Position numbers and translations under genes: made by a program. Source: Epichloe hybrida (Eukaryota > Ascomycota > Sordariomycetes > Hypocreales > Clavicipitaceae). From it: a stretch of 64,000 nt of DNA. Positions within the stretch are counted from its first letter, which is position 1, and each line of letters opens with the position of its first letter. The stretch is from assembly GCA_019022495.1 (NCBI GenBank), contig JAFEKR010000013.1, positions 186,001 to 250,000 on the forward strand. The letters run 5' to 3'. Below are positions 23,801-37,344 of this stretch, in pieces. Below the pieces are notes generated by a model. That model had not been told where the DNA came from. It was given only the letters and a program-made list of their open reading frames with translations, and did not search any database.

Positions 23801-25859
23801 AAGACTTTAAGGTTAATAATGTAGATGTGGGATATCCTTAAGATATAGGGCACCCATAGGCATAAGACTCCCTTCCTCTAATCCAATAGCAAAAAGATTA
23901 ACACAGTTATAATTAACTAAATAATAAAGAAAAGGAAAAAGGAACTTAGGAATTAACTCTCCTAACTCCTCCGAATTTACCTAGCTATTAACCGGATTTT
24001 TCGGATTATAAACCAATGAATATTAATAGTTTATTAAATCCTTCCGAAATAGATTACGAAGATAAAGATCCAGACATTCCTAATATTAATAAAGATAACC
24101 TCCTTAAAGCTTTCGCTGCTGCCTTTGCCCTAGGAGCTAAGAGTAAAGAAAAGCCTTATATATTAAGACTTCCTTTACCTCCTGCTTATTATAATTATTT
24201 AGCTAGGCACCCTAAGGAAAAGGCATTCATTAAAGCGAGAGATAAAGAGTACAATAAAGTTATTAACAACAAGGTTACTATTAAAGTTAGCAGATTAGAA
24301 GTTCCTTTATATATTAAGATCTTAGGACTTACTTAGGTATTTGCTTACAAATTAGATTAATTAGGCTACCTTATGAGGCATAAGGCTTGATTGTGTGTGC
24401 TTGGGAATTAGCAAGCAAAAGGGAACCTTTCTATAAGAGCTGCTACATTAGTAGGTATTACGTTTAGGCTCCTTATAGTAATTCTATGCTACTTTAACCT
24501 TAAAGCTTATTAGTATAACTTTATTATAGCTTTCCTAAACTTAAAGCTAGATAAAGAGGTGTATTATAAGATGCTGCTAGGTTATAGGGATAAATAAGCT
24601 TACTTAAAGCTCTTAAGCACTATTTACAGGCTATATAGAGCTCCCCTTCTTTAGATAAAGGAATTAATTAAATAGTTAGTAAGTAAAGGATTCATATAGA
24701 TCTTTAAAGATGTTTATATGTTTATTAAGGACGGATTAATTATCTTCTTCTACGTTAATAACCTTATGGCCTTATTTATAAAGGGAAAGTTAGCTCTTTA
24801 TAATGAATTTAGAGAGAGACTCTTTAAGAGGTATAACGTTAAGGACCTCAGCGAATTATAATAGTTCTTAGGGGTTGAAATCATTAGAGATTGCGAAAAT
24901 CAATGATTATAGCTTAATTAGAAGTCCTATTAGAACAAAGCCGCGATTAAATTTAACATTAACATTATAGAACGGAAGCTAATAGCACTAATAACTGCTG
25001 TTTTACTTAATCCCTTTAAAGGTAATATTAATCTAAAGGATTTAAAGAGATATTAATCCCTAGTTAGTACTTTATTATATCCTATAATTATCACACAGCT
25101 AGATATTGCCTTTGTAGTATTATAACTATTGCGGTACTTTTAACGCCTAGGACCTTATCATATAGAAGCTGTAGAAAAGGCTCTAGAGTATGGTTATATA
25201 TAGGGAGATCTCTTAATTAAATTTAATGGTAATAACCCTAAACTTAAAGTGTATAGTAATACTTCCTTTACTAATAATCTAGTTATAAGAAGAAGCTTAT
25301 AGGGCTATGTTATAAAGCTCTTTAGAGGTCCTATGCTCTTTAAAGTAAGAAGATAAGAGACTATAATAACCTCTTCCATAGAAGCAAAGCTTCTAGCGCT
25401 ATTATATTATAGTAAAGAGCTAATTGCCTTTAAACGATTGTATCAGGAAGTTAGATTACATCTCGGAGATAATACCCTTAAGATTAAATGTAATAATATG
25501 CAGATAATTTGTCTTCTTAAGGAAGAATTTATTAAGCTTATAACATAACTATGCCACGTTAATATCTATTATCACTAGCTTTATCAAGAGGTTATAAAGG
25601 GAACCTTTAATGTTACCTAGAAGGTAATAAAAGAGATAATTGCTAATAGCCTTACAAAGCCACTAACTGGAAAAGCATTTATGGATTTCAGATAGGCACT
25701 AGGGCTTATATAGTTACTAGATTAAATGCTTAGTACTAACCTAAAAGAGCAGGAATTGCCGGAAGACCCTGCTATAATTAACGATAATTAGATCGTTATA
25801 GAGATTGATTTAATTGAATTATCATAGGATGCCTTAATTACAGGCCTCCTAGGGGGATG

Positions 25860-26092
25860 TGTTAGAATCCTACCGCAAGCGCTTAACTGCATGCAGGTAA
25901 CTTAGACACTAGGACCTACCTAACTAGTTACTTTTCCGGACCTTTAGTAGATGCATAGTATAGTTTATATAGGCAGATTATATACCCTATGGTACAGGTA
26001 CTTAGTTATTTAAACCGTAGTCCGCGCCCTCTTACAGGGTTGGGCAACTTAATCCACACCTTCATTTCTGATCCTAGCTGCTCGGTCTAACA
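25860..26092 (+). repeat. 3' LTR of copia copy 1
   Basis: Begins TGTTAGAATCCTACC and ends GGTCTAACA. Here the inner (left) end is mutated and the outer (right) end is intact, the mirror image of the 5' LTR. Confidence 0.93.
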
Positions 26093-26144
26093 AACTGGAA
26101 CCCCATGGGTTCATGGACTTGGTCTCACACGACGAAACGAGTTG

Positions 26145-26377
26145 TGTTGGACCGCGATGCTAGGGTTCAATGTGACCACCTCTATTGAGTTGTCCGATCC
26201 TGTAAGAGGGCGCGGACTACGGTTTAAATAACTAAGTACCTGTACTATAGGGTATGTAATCTGCCTATATAAACTATACTATGCATTTACTAAAGGTCTA
26301 GAAAAGTAACTAGTTAGGTAAGTCCTAGTGTCTAAGTTACCTACATGTGATTAAGCGCTTACGGCAGGATTCTAATA
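26145..26377 (-). repeat. 3' LTR of copia copy 2
   Basis: Outer end TGTTGGACCGCGATGC is intact. The inner end reads TCTAATA instead of TCTAACA, a C-to-T change. Confidence 0.9.
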
Positions 26378-29300
26378 CATCCCCCTAGGAGGCCTGTAAT
26401 TAAGGCATCCTATGATAATTTAATTTAATTAATTAAACGAATCTTACGACATCTAAATTAATTCTATAGTGTAAAAAAGTAGTTAATTAGTCACAATCCT
26501 GTCTAATTTAAGGTTATTATATAATGCTTGTTCTTTAGGTTCTTTACTAAGCATACTAGAGGGTAGTTACACAAGCCCTAATGCCTTACAGAAGCTTATA
26601 AAAGCATTCCCTATAAGAGGCTTTATAAGGCTATCTGTGATTATCTCTTTAGTAGTAATCTAGGTAATATTAAAGGTTCCTTTTATAACCTCTTAATAAA
26701 GCTAGTAGTAACAAATATTTACATACTAAAGCTTTATAATAAGCTTAATGAATTCTTCCTTAAGGAGGCGGATTATTTATATGTTATTATATTTGATTTT
26801 AAGCGTGTTATCTCCTAGGCATAGTCTAACCTCTTAATATAATTATCTAAAGGCTATAAGCTCTTTACTATAGTAAGAAAGCGCTAGGAGCTTTACTTTA
26901 GTTAATAAAGTTATTATAGTAGCTTACTTACTTGCCTTAAAGAGTATAGGTTCTCTGAAGAGCTTTATAACGTAGCTCTATAAGCTCTTTTGTGTTATAG
27001 TATTATTAGCGAAGGAGGCGTTGCTATATACCTCTAATTCGGAGTTATTACTATTATACTTAATTGCTAGGTCTGCCCACACACACCCGTACTTAAGGGC
27101 TCTTTTAGCTGCTTCTATGTGCTATGGCCCTAGGTTTTGTAGGAATTGTGAGAGTTATAAGGCTGTAAAAGCGATGTTAGGTCTTGAGACTATTGTTAGA
27201 TATAGTAGGGTTCTGATTAAAGATTGATACCTCTTGAGATCTTGAGCGCTAACCTCTCCTTTAAAAGGTTCTAGTAGTATAGTAGTTATTAGGGCTATAG
27301 ATCTTTGTTAAGGGATCTTTATGTTAAATTTAGTGGTAGCTTTATCCTAATAGGACTTCTAATTAAGCCACACCTTCCTGTTAGCACAATCTCTGATAAT
27401 TTTAACGCCTAGGAACTATCGCAGCTCTCTAAGGTACTTTACGTTATACTTTATAAAGAGTCTTGCCCTAAATTCATTATGTAAATGTGATTTCCCTTTA
27501 GCAAAGAGGGTAATAAGGTTATCCACATAGAAGAAGATAATTAACCTGTCCTTAATGAACACACAAACGTCTTTAAAGATCTATATGAAGCCTTCACTAA
27601 TTAGCTAGCTAATCAGCTCTTTTATTCACAGAAGAGGCGCTCTCCGTAGCCTGTAGACTACTCTAAGAAGCTTTAGATAGGCTTATTTGTCTTTGTAGCC
27701 TAGAGGTATCTTATAGTAGACCTCTTTATTAAGGTCTAAATTTAGAAATACTATAATAAAGTTATACTAGTGTGCTTTAAGATTAAAGTAGTATATAATA
27801 GCTATAAATAGCCTAAAAGTATTAGTAGCTAGGGTTGCTACCTAAGTTAATAAATAACTCTTTAGTTAATGATTTCTAAGAACACAGAGATAAGCTTTAT
27901 ATCGCAGGAGGTAACCTTACTTATCTAATTTATATAAGAAAACCTAAGTAAGGCCTAGAAGCTTTATATATAAAGGGACATTGGTTCTAGATACCTTCTT
28001 GGCTACCTTTCTGTTAATAATTCTATTATATTCTTTATCTTATACTTTATAAAATTCTTTTTCTTTTAGATAACTAGCTAAATAATTATAATAAGCTAGG
28101 GGAGGAGGAAGCCTAGATATATAAGGCTTTTCTTTACTCTTAGGTCCTGGCTTAAAGGCTGTAGCAAATGCTTTGAGATTATTATAATCTTCTGGATTTG
28201 CTAATATTTTAAGATTATTGCTACTATTAGGTAGGTTAAGCAAATCATTAATACTTAATAGTATATAATCCACTAAATCTAGGAATTTCCCTAGTGAATT
28301 CGGAGAAGTTAGTAGATTTATTTCTTAACTTTCTTTTTCCTTTTCTTCATGATCTTATTAATTATAACTAGTGGGAGTTTCCGCCTATTAAAGCTAATTA
28401 AGTGGTTGTTATGGTAATAGAGGGTACGCTATCTATAGAAGCCCCATATTAGAGCTTTTATCCTTATTATCCTTAACTAGCTCTTTAAGGCATTATTTTT
28501 TAACCTCTTTTATAGTTAATAATAAGCCTCTTTCTTAAGCATAGAAGATAGACTTATTAAAGGTAACGTAGCTCGACAAGAACTAGTAGCTCCTCTTCAT
28601 TATTAGTACCTAAATTAGGTATTACGTGGAGAAAACGTATCTAGTAAGGTATCTAATATAAGCTCTCTAAGCGAGCTTTAGACTTACCTTATAAAGCTTA
28701 CTTCGCGTCATTATGAATGCTTTATATCCAAAAGCTTATAGATAAGTTATCAAAGCTTCTAGCACTTCTAGTAAGTAACTCCATTAAAGCTTATTATCTC
28801 TTAACCACCTATTTAATACTTATTAAGGTAATTGCTAGTTAAGTAGCTTTTAAGGCGTGCGATTCAAGATATATATAGCTGCTTTAGCAGCTATAGGCTA
28901 GAGATCTTCTAGGAAGCCTAATTATATTATAAGAGTTATTATAACCCTTATTATCACCCCCCTAGACCGTTTAGCGTGCCTATTTTGATGTAGGTAAGCC
29001 AGGCTAGACTTTCTGATGATAATACCTCTATTTATGACCTCTTCTTCTTATTTTTTAGTCTAGAAGGTAGTCTTACTATTAGTTATTATAACTACAATAT
29101 GAATGCCATATACTCTCGCGTATATAGCTTCTAACTAATTAAAGCAGAGCGCGATATTAGTCTTTAATAGGATTGTGAAGATGTAACGTAGTCCTGTTGC
29201 TCTACAGGTAAAAAGAGCAATATATTAGTCTTTATTATACCCTAATAATTAAGTAAAGAGGTTAAAAGAGACTACCTAAAGCGGTCCTGAAGGTAGGGAT

Positions 29301-31336
29301 CCTATCTAAGGGACTTGTAATATCTACCTTTGTGCTTTAGAGGTTTAGTAAACCTTATATTTACTTACGCTCCTTTCCTTTAATTAAATTTAAAGCCTCT
29401 AAAGCACTTAATCTATCATATCCTCGCCCGGATGTGCTAATCTAGCGTGCCACAGATTTACAGGCGTTATTATAGCTGTCTTCAGGTCTTACGAATCTCC
29501 CTTAATAACAAAAGCTTCTAACAGGCTTAAGCCCTCTATACACGGCTATGTACTAATAACCTAAGTTTGAAATATCTCTTAATTACCTCTTACTAGGTCT
29601 ATTACTATTCTAGTAAGATTATCCTACCTTAGTCCCTTTTATGTAAGTAGCTAAAGAGATATAAGGTTTGTAAAGAATGTTAGCTAGTACTAGGTATTTA
29701 ATAAGGTAAGGGTCTAGCTGTCTATTAAGATAATCTAAGCTATGCTAACGCTATAAGCGTTTGTGACACCATAACTTGCTTAAATTCTAGGCTGCTTACT
29801 ATAATTAAGGTCTATAAACTAGTGTTTATTATTAAAGATATAAATTAAGGTTCTGCTATTAAGTATAACTTGCGATTTGTCCTAGGTAAGGAAAGCCTTT
29901 ATAAACTCTCCTATAGTAGCAAACATAGTATTATCTTCTTTAGGTTCCTTTGCGCTATTATCCTTTAACTAAGCGTTATATGCCTTTTTTACATTATTAG
30001 GTTAACGATTTATTACTTCTTTTACCTTCTTTAATAGCTCTTTATTAATCTTCTAGTCCTTTATTAGGCAGAGAGCCTTGCAGACCTTCTATAAGTCTTT
30101 TAACTTCTTTACCTTATGCTTCTTGTAATAGATATAGTTATCTTTCTTTACCTTCTCCTTTTTAGCTTTATCCTTTGTTTTACTATTAAGAGTTAGTTTT
30201 ACTCTAAAAGAGTTGTTAGCCTTTACTTAAGACCTTCCTTAGGCTTTAATTAGGTACCTGATCCTACTTATAATACTATAGAAATCTAGGACCTTTCCCT
30301 CGCTCTCTGTAGTATAAATTAATAAGTTAACCTAAGCTAAGATAGCAGGGAATTAAGCCCTAATAGCGTTATTAATTATTTCTATAGGTAAGTTACCCTT
30401 AGTAATAGGGTAGTTTACTTAGAAGTATCTCTTATAACTAATTAAAGTATTTACGAGCTATTTGTTAATGTTTACTCTTGTAAGATTCCGCTTAATAGTC
30501 TTATTAAAATTGATTTTAGTATAATACTTAATGGTCTTACTTAAAGGTATTATATTCCTTTAAAGCTCCTTAATCTTATTATAAAGAGATATATACCTTA
30601 AGGTTATCTACTTATATTTAGGCCTAAGGGTCCCTATAAACCACGTATAATACTCTTGTAGGGCCTTTGTGAGGCTCTGGAATTAACTATTAAAGACCTA
30701 ATAATAACTACTAAGAATAGTAAACTAGGCGCTGTCTTTAGTATTATTAGGTTATTAAGGGTACTAAAAATAACTCTCTTTAGTTACCTTAATATCTTTA
30801 GGTAAGCTTTTCTTAGGTTCTAGTAGGCTCTTAGTTATAGCTCTAGTGCTATAAGAGCGTGTTTAAACTTCTAAGGTTTTTATTATAGATAATTAACTCT
30901 ATATAGCTTCTACTACCTTTCTCTTTACTAGAGTCCTATTTCCTATAAGGATTAGAGGCTTAGGAGGGTAGTCTAGCTATATCTTTAAATTAGGATTAAT
31001 AAAGACCTAGATTCTATCTTTAATAGCTCTTACCTTAACTATTTTATACTATAGGTCCTAATAGTAGGGCTCCTATAGCTTAATAGCTAGCTTATTGCTT
31101 TTTAAAGATTCCTTAGCTATTATAAGATATCCTATGGTGTTATTATTAAACTGGTAAAGGTGGTATTAATCCTAGCGTGCTAGGGTTACTTAATTATAAT
31201 GTTAATAAATTAGGCCTCTCTTTTACTAGGTATATACTAATTTGTTTAAAGATTAAATGATTAGTTAATTTAAAGAGAAAAGTACTAATTCGGAAGAAAA
31301 GGTATAATAATTATGAATACCATGTAATTACTACCA

Positions 31337-31569
31337 TGTTAGACCGCGATGCTAGGGTTTAATGTGACTACCTCTATTAAGTTATCTAATCTTATAAGAG
31401 GGCGCGGACTACGGTTTAAATAACTAAGTACTTGTACTATAGGGTGTGTAATCTGCCTATATAAACTGTACTATGCATTTACTAAAGGTCCGGAAAAGTA
31501 ACTAGTTAGGTGGGTCCTAGTGTCCAAGTTGCCTGCATGCGGTTGAGCGCTTGCGGCGGGATTCCAACA
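31337..31569 (-). repeat. 5' LTR of copia copy 2
   Basis: Inner end TGTTAGACCGCG is mutated. The outer end GCGGCGGGATTCCAACA is intact. Confidence 0.9.
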
Positions 31570-31574
31570 AGTTG

Positions 31575-31866
31575 ACAGTGACGTTGGCGGCTCTGCCGAG
31601 TACATAAGTACATATGTAGGGTGATGGAACGGGCCACCAATACAGGGGCTAGAACCCCCCGTTGCCCACCGAAGCCTCTGGAACTTGTCCACTGGGGGCT
31701 GGCCCAGCATGGATTGAATTAAATTAACCTTAAAACTCACGGCGCCTGTCGCTCTGGAAGCCAAGCTAGCGCAGACATCTTCTTGGCAAGCAAGATTGAT
31801 GATAGCTCGGTGGATCATGTCTGCGGGGGCGCCATCGCATACGGTGCTTGTCTGTCGGTGACAAAC
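31575..31866. other. Single-copy spacer between copia copies 2 and 3
   Basis: 292 bp of GC-balanced, unmutated sequence, part of the original intergenic DNA. No gene was seen. The 31471-31818 open minus frame spans the LTR edge and is not credible. Confidence 0.6.
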
Positions 31867-32099
31867 TGTTGGACCGCGAAGCTAGGGTTCAATGTGACCA
31901 CCTCTATTGAGTTGTCCGATCCTGTAAGAGGGCGCGGACTACGGTTTAAATAACTAAGTACCTGTACTATAGGGTATGTAATCTGCCTATATAAAATATA
32001 CTATATATTTACTAAAGCTCTAGAAAAGTAACTAGTTAGGTAGGTCCTAGTGTCTAAGTTACCTGTATGTGGTTAAGCGCTTATAGCAGGATTCTAACA
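31867..32099 (-). repeat. 3' LTR of copia copy 3
   Basis: Outer (left) end TGTTGGACCGCGAAGC is intact. The inner end reads GCAGGATTCTAACA with transitions. Confidence 0.9.
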
Positions 32100-32936
32100 T
32101 ATCCCCCTAGGAGGCCTGTAATTAAGGTATCCTGTGATAATTTAATTAAATTAATTAAATAAATCTTACGACATCTAAATTAATTCTATAGTGTAAAAAA
32201 GCAGTTAATTAGTTATAATCCTATCTAATTTAAGGTTATTATGTAATGCTTGTTCTTTAGGTTCTTTACTAAGCATACTAGAGGGTAGTTATATAAGCCC
32301 TAATACCTTATGGAAGCTTATAAAAGCATTCCCTATAAGAGGCTTTATAAGGCTATCTATAATTATCTCTTTAGTAGTAATCTAGGTAATATTAAAGGTT
32401 CCTTTTATAACCTCTTAATAAAGCTAGTAGTAATGAATATCTATATGCTAAAGCTTTATAATAAGCTTAATAAATTCTTCCTTAAGGAGGCGAATTATTT
32501 ATATATTATTATATTTAATTTTAAGCGTGTTATCTCCTAGGCATAGCCTAACCTCTTAATATAATTATCTAAAGGCTATAAGCTCTTTACTATAGTAAGA
32601 AAGCGCTAGGAGCTTTACTTTAGTTAATAAAGTTATTATAGTAGCTTACTTACTTACCTTAAAGAGTATAGGTTCTCTAAAGAGCTTTATAATATAGCCC
32701 TATAAGCTCTTTTATATTATAGTATTATTAGTAAAGGAGGCATTACTATATACCTCTAATTTAGAGTTATTGCTATTATACTTAATTACTAGGTCTGCCT
32801 ATATATACCTATACTTAAGGGCTCTTTTAGCTACTTCTATGTGCTATAGCCCTAGGTTTTATAGGAATTATAAGAGTTATAAGGCTGCAAAAGCAATGTT
32901 GGGTCTTGAGACTATTATTAGATATAGCAGGGTTCT

Positions 32937-33194
32937 TGTTAGATGCACCAAGGTCCTGCGCAGGTAATAAATCCCGTATGATTGAAGTTAATAATAGATA
33001 GTTAGATAGCTAGCTAGGAAAGAGAGAGAAGAGAGGGAAAGTCTAGATGCTAGGAAAGTGGGCGAAATCCGTATGTGAGGCAAAAGGGGGTGGCGAATTA
33101 ATGCAGCCAATCATATCGCGTGCATCGCGCCAGACCCACAATTAGTCCAGTCTTTGGCTACGATTGAACTAATGAAGATCCAAAGGAATTAACA
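32937..33194 (-). repeat. 3' LTR of nested LTR element
   Basis: 258 bp, TGTTAGATGCACC to GGAATTAACA on the plus strand. The partner copy is at 41583; a third partial copy is inverted at 1-247. Confidence 0.92.
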
Positions 33195-36100
33195 CTAGCA
33201 ATCTCTCTTTTTCCTTCGTGGCTAAAGAGCTTAAAAACGTAATAAAAATCAGATTAAAGGAAAGTATACACTAGTGGATCCCTTAATAGGAATCCGCTAC
33301 TTTAATTAGTCGTCGTGGCATTAGTTAATTAAATTAATTCGTTAGTCCTTACCTAAGCTCCTATCCCTTAATATCGCAGGTCTCTTTACCTATCCTTTAA
33401 CATAAATCATTAATTCGTTCGAATTAATTAAAGAGGAAAGTGATAAATTTAGTAATGCTTTTGTTATTACATCTGCCAGATTATCGTTGCTGTTAATCTA
33501 TCTAACTTCGTAAATCTTATGCCTTTTGTATAATTAATGAAGGGCTATAATATTAATTATTAGTCTCTTCTCCTTTATAGTTCCTAGCTTCATAAGACAT
33601 TTATATAATAAAAAAGAATTAGTATAGAGAATTATAGGAATTCGAGATATCTTTAATTAATCCGTGATCTAATATAGAGTTATGGAAATCGCATAGGCAA
33701 TATCTACGCCTTAAACTATACTATATAACTCAGAGGCAAGCGCGCTATGAGTAACTCTCTTGCTCTTTGTTAAGCTGTATATAATAATATTGCCTTTTAT
33801 AATAAAGGTATTGTTATCTTACATTATCTCGTTACCAATCATAATTACGTATCTAATCTATGAGCTTAAATCCTTGTTGTTAGTAAGCAATCTATTTATG
33901 AATATAAAGAGCTTTGCCTCTTTAAGAACTAAAGGAATATATTATAGTCCGTGTTATTAATTCTTAATCTGCTACTTAAGGCGTTTATTAAGGTATGCAA
34001 TATCTTCCCTAGAGGGTTCTTAGTGTTAAGCTGTAATTAATAGGTTATAGGAAGCTTCTAGTTAGTATATAGTTATAATATAGCTTCCTTAGGCTTGTTA
34101 TTCTATATAGTCTTGCTTTGCTGTTAGGGATTAAGGATTAACTTCCTTAATCTTCTGACTCTAACCTTTCTAGGTTAAGATTAGCGAATTATTAGTGTTC
34201 TAGGTTAAGATATAGCCGTTAAAGATAAGGGGGTTCTTAGCGGTTAATTGTTGCTTTTCTTTAGCTATAAAATTAGCCTTCTGGAGCTCTTTCTCTTCTT
34301 TTTAGAAGAAGTTATTATTACTTAGGCCTAATATATTATTAGTTTGCATTCTAATGATGCTAAAGAGGTTCTTATTATTCGGAGCCGTGATTAATAAGCA
34401 GGGATTGTAGGTTGAAGTTGTTATATTAAGGTTATCCCTATGGTAACGGAAGTACGTTACCTACTAGTGGGTTCTAGCCTTTATAATCCCGTAAAGGGGT
34501 CTGATTAATTTGATTACAGTCCCTTCCGGAAAGAGATATGTAATTTACTTTAGTAGTCTTATAATAATTAGCCTCGTTAGTATTATGTGTAATTAAGTGT
34601 AGGCTTACGTAATATTACGAATCCAAAGGTAGATGCCTTTTCTTTTTAATAACGGAGCGATAGCTACAATAAGGCGTTAGCTTACTTGTTAAATCGTTAG
34701 CGATTGCGTTAGGATGAATTCCTTTCCTTTGTTATTATGGCCTTATATAATAAGACAAGATTTCTCGTATAGCGAGTCTGTTCCTTTGCCTTTAATCTCT
34801 CTAACTATATAAGAATCGAAGATTCTATAACCTCCATGCTTCGCTAGGTTATACTTAATGAATTTAAATATATTATAAGCTTATAAAGCGTTAATCTTAG
34901 CTTAATTAGACTACTTAAAGGGTTTTCCTAGGGTTGTAATCCTTCCTTCTTAGCGAAGCTAAAGGGTAAGGTTCTAATTAGCCTCTTCCTTTACTATAAG
35001 GAATGCTATGCTTAGCATCCCTCTAGTTATAACCTCTTAAATAAAGGCCTTCTCTTAATCTTTATTTATAAGTATATAGAGCTAAACTAGGCTAATATCC
35101 TTCTTAGGGCTATAAGGTTTTCTTTTCCTTACTTTTATTCCTTTAGAGCATAGTAATAAGTCTTTAACTTAATAGCTTCCCCTTAGAGCCTTTTAGGCTT
35201 TATAAGCCTTTTTATTAGACTCTCCTATACTTATAAATTACACTATAAGGGCCTTTCTTAGTCTCCCTTGCTTTCTCTTAGTTAGTGTCTATAGCTCTTT
35301 ACTATCTTCTATTAGAGAATCTCTTTTATTAGTAGTAGTTAGTTATATAGCTCCTTCTTCCTTTATATTGCTTAGCTATTACTCCGGCGGATTATAAGGC
35401 TTTATCTCCTGCTACTCTAGCCCCTCTATAGTATATAAGTCTTTATAATAGGGCTTTACTACTATAAAGTAAAACTTTACTAGGCCACGGGGTATATTAA
35501 TAGTATAGGTCTCTCTGTTAGTAGTAAGTAGCTTATATAGGCTATGCTAGCTACCTTTCTCTCTTTATATATATATATTAGCCTATAGAGGTAACTAATA
35601 TATAGGCGTTATATTAGGACTATTCTAGGTTCTAAGGGCGTTACGGACTTGCTATAAAGCTAGATAGTAGCGGACTTTATTAGTAGCTTTGTGAATTACT
35701 TTAGTATGTTAAATAATAGAGATGCTTGGCGGTAACTTATCTATTATCTATAGGTAGCCTCTAAAGACTAGTATAGTTAGGATAATACTATTTGGGCCTG
35801 TAGAGTTATTAATTACCTTAATAGCTATTTAGAGACATTGCTCTAGGGCGAGCTCCGTTCCAATTAAGTCTATGATAATATTATAGGCTTAGTGTAGAGG
35901 TCTGTGGTATCTCTTAACCTTTCTAATGCTATTATAGGCTTTAATTAGTATCTTACTGGTTTTAATTAATATTAATTAAGCATAATGCCTGAATTTAGCG
36001 AAAGCGAAGTTGTTACTAGCATTGTGGATAATCTAATCTAGAGGTCCGAGATAAGTATTAATCTAATATTCGCGGATTATATCCTAGATATCTCGAGCCT

Positions 36101-37344
36101 TCTGCTTCTTTAGATTAAGGAATTAGGCTACCTAGAACAATATTACTAAATTAATGATGTGAAGCACTGGTTGGCTATTGATTTACATAATATTAATAAT
36201 AATCTTGTAGTTGAATTCATGGTTATCTTTAATTATAAACTTGAATTAACTAGGGGCCTTTCTATGTATCTAGTAATAGTAGCAGACTTTGGTTAATTCC
36301 TTAATTACCTAGCGTTTAACTTTGTGACTAGCTTAGTAAAGGATCTTTGCGAGTTATTAAATGGAAGGGTAACTAAGCTAATGATGTAATTAACGGATAT
36401 CTCCTTCTAAAAGGTAGAAGGTAACTGTTTCTTTCGCTTCTAGTAACCACTAAGGATGGCCCTATTATTGTATAATAGGTATAGTCTTGTTACCTTAGAT
36501 AAGTATGTTAGCAAGGTTATTAATCTTGACTTATATTTTATTTATATTAGTAATTAAGAAGAGGAAGGGGGTAGCCGTATTAAGGACATAGAATTTAAGC
36601 TCTCTAAGTTCTATAGGTATATAAAGGATTTCTCTTGTAACTACTAATCTGGCACTAAATATGACAATTTAGGGTTTGCAGGGGGTTACTTTTAATAAAG
36701 GCATTAATCTTAACAAAGCCTTTACTTATACCTCCCCTGTAGTTAACTTTCCTATAGCGCTAGTGTTAGGTATAATCCTTCTAAAGACCTCTTTAGAATA
36801 GCATTCTTTAGAGATATAGTAAATTAAGCCTTTATTATACTCTTATGGCTTGTAAAGCTCCTGCCTAAGGAATATATGTTAGAAGGCTTAATTATTAAGG
36901 GTCGCGAGAATATCAATATTAGCGGCGTTATGGTTAGTCTATAATCTAGAGCAGAAGAATTATGTGATGCTTAGGTGTGCTATTAATGGTAGCTCCTCTA
37001 TATTATTATTATTATCTTTGGCTTCCGTGTAAGCTGAAAGATATAATTCCTAATTCTAACCTAAGCCTTTATTAGGCTTATTATTATCCTGCCCTTTATA
37101 GGAGGCAAGGAATACCTAGAATCTCTTCTCTAAAGGGGGTGTATAATATATTTTACTAGCCTACTAGTAGTCTTTCTCCTTTTAATACTCTTTAGCGGAG
37201 TAATTAGAAGACTAGTAGCTGCTTTTACTATATATAAAGCAGCGCTTAGTGCTTAGCCTAGGGCTTTATCCGTGATAACTTCCTCCGCCACGGGGGGATA
37301 ATTGCTATCCATACTAATAATTAGTGAACATAGCCTCTAGAGGG

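Larger units (their letters stand above)
20662..26092 (+). mobile_element. Ty1/copia LTR retrotransposon, copy 1 (full length, RIP-inactivated)
   Basis: Two 233-bp LTRs (20662-20894, 25860-26092) are flanked by the 5-bp duplication AACTG (20657-20661, 26093-26097). A purine tract AGGGGGA precedes the 3' LTR. Decayed plus-strand pol remains readable. The integrase finger CEICHIAKAQRQIS lies near 22917, an integrase-core trace GYNKDCYIALFTYRATGL near 23035, reverse transcriptase FFYVNNLMALF near 24745 and RNase H-like traces to about 25700. The integrase-before-RT order, with RT only 1.1 kb from the LTR, places it in Ty1/copia. The RT YVDD active site is YVNN, and many Gln/Trp codons are stops, so it cannot be autonomous. 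A 106-codon fragment at 24016-24336 is the integrase-RT linker. Confidence 0.93.
26145..31569 (-). mobile_element. Ty1/copia LTR retrotransposon, copy 2 (full length, RIP-inactivated)
   Basis: LTRs of 233 bp at 26145-26377 (3' LTR) and 31337-31569 (5' LTR) are flanked by the duplication AGTTG (26140-26144, 31570-31574). The purine tract, read on the minus strand, lies next to 26378, which sets the orientation. Internal sequence parallels copy 1. The RT motif reads FFYVDNLI on the minus strand at about 27510-27545, so only the second catalytic Asp is lost. This is the mildest RT damage of the four related copies. A 77-codon open fragment at 28040-28273 is the integrase-RT linker (SKEKPYISRL). 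No intact pol frame remains. Confidence 0.93.

Noticed and set aside
33760..33960. Plus-strand 66-codon ORF in the nested LTR element
   Set aside because: The element codes on the minus strand (RNase H trace and purine tract). This frame is antisense.
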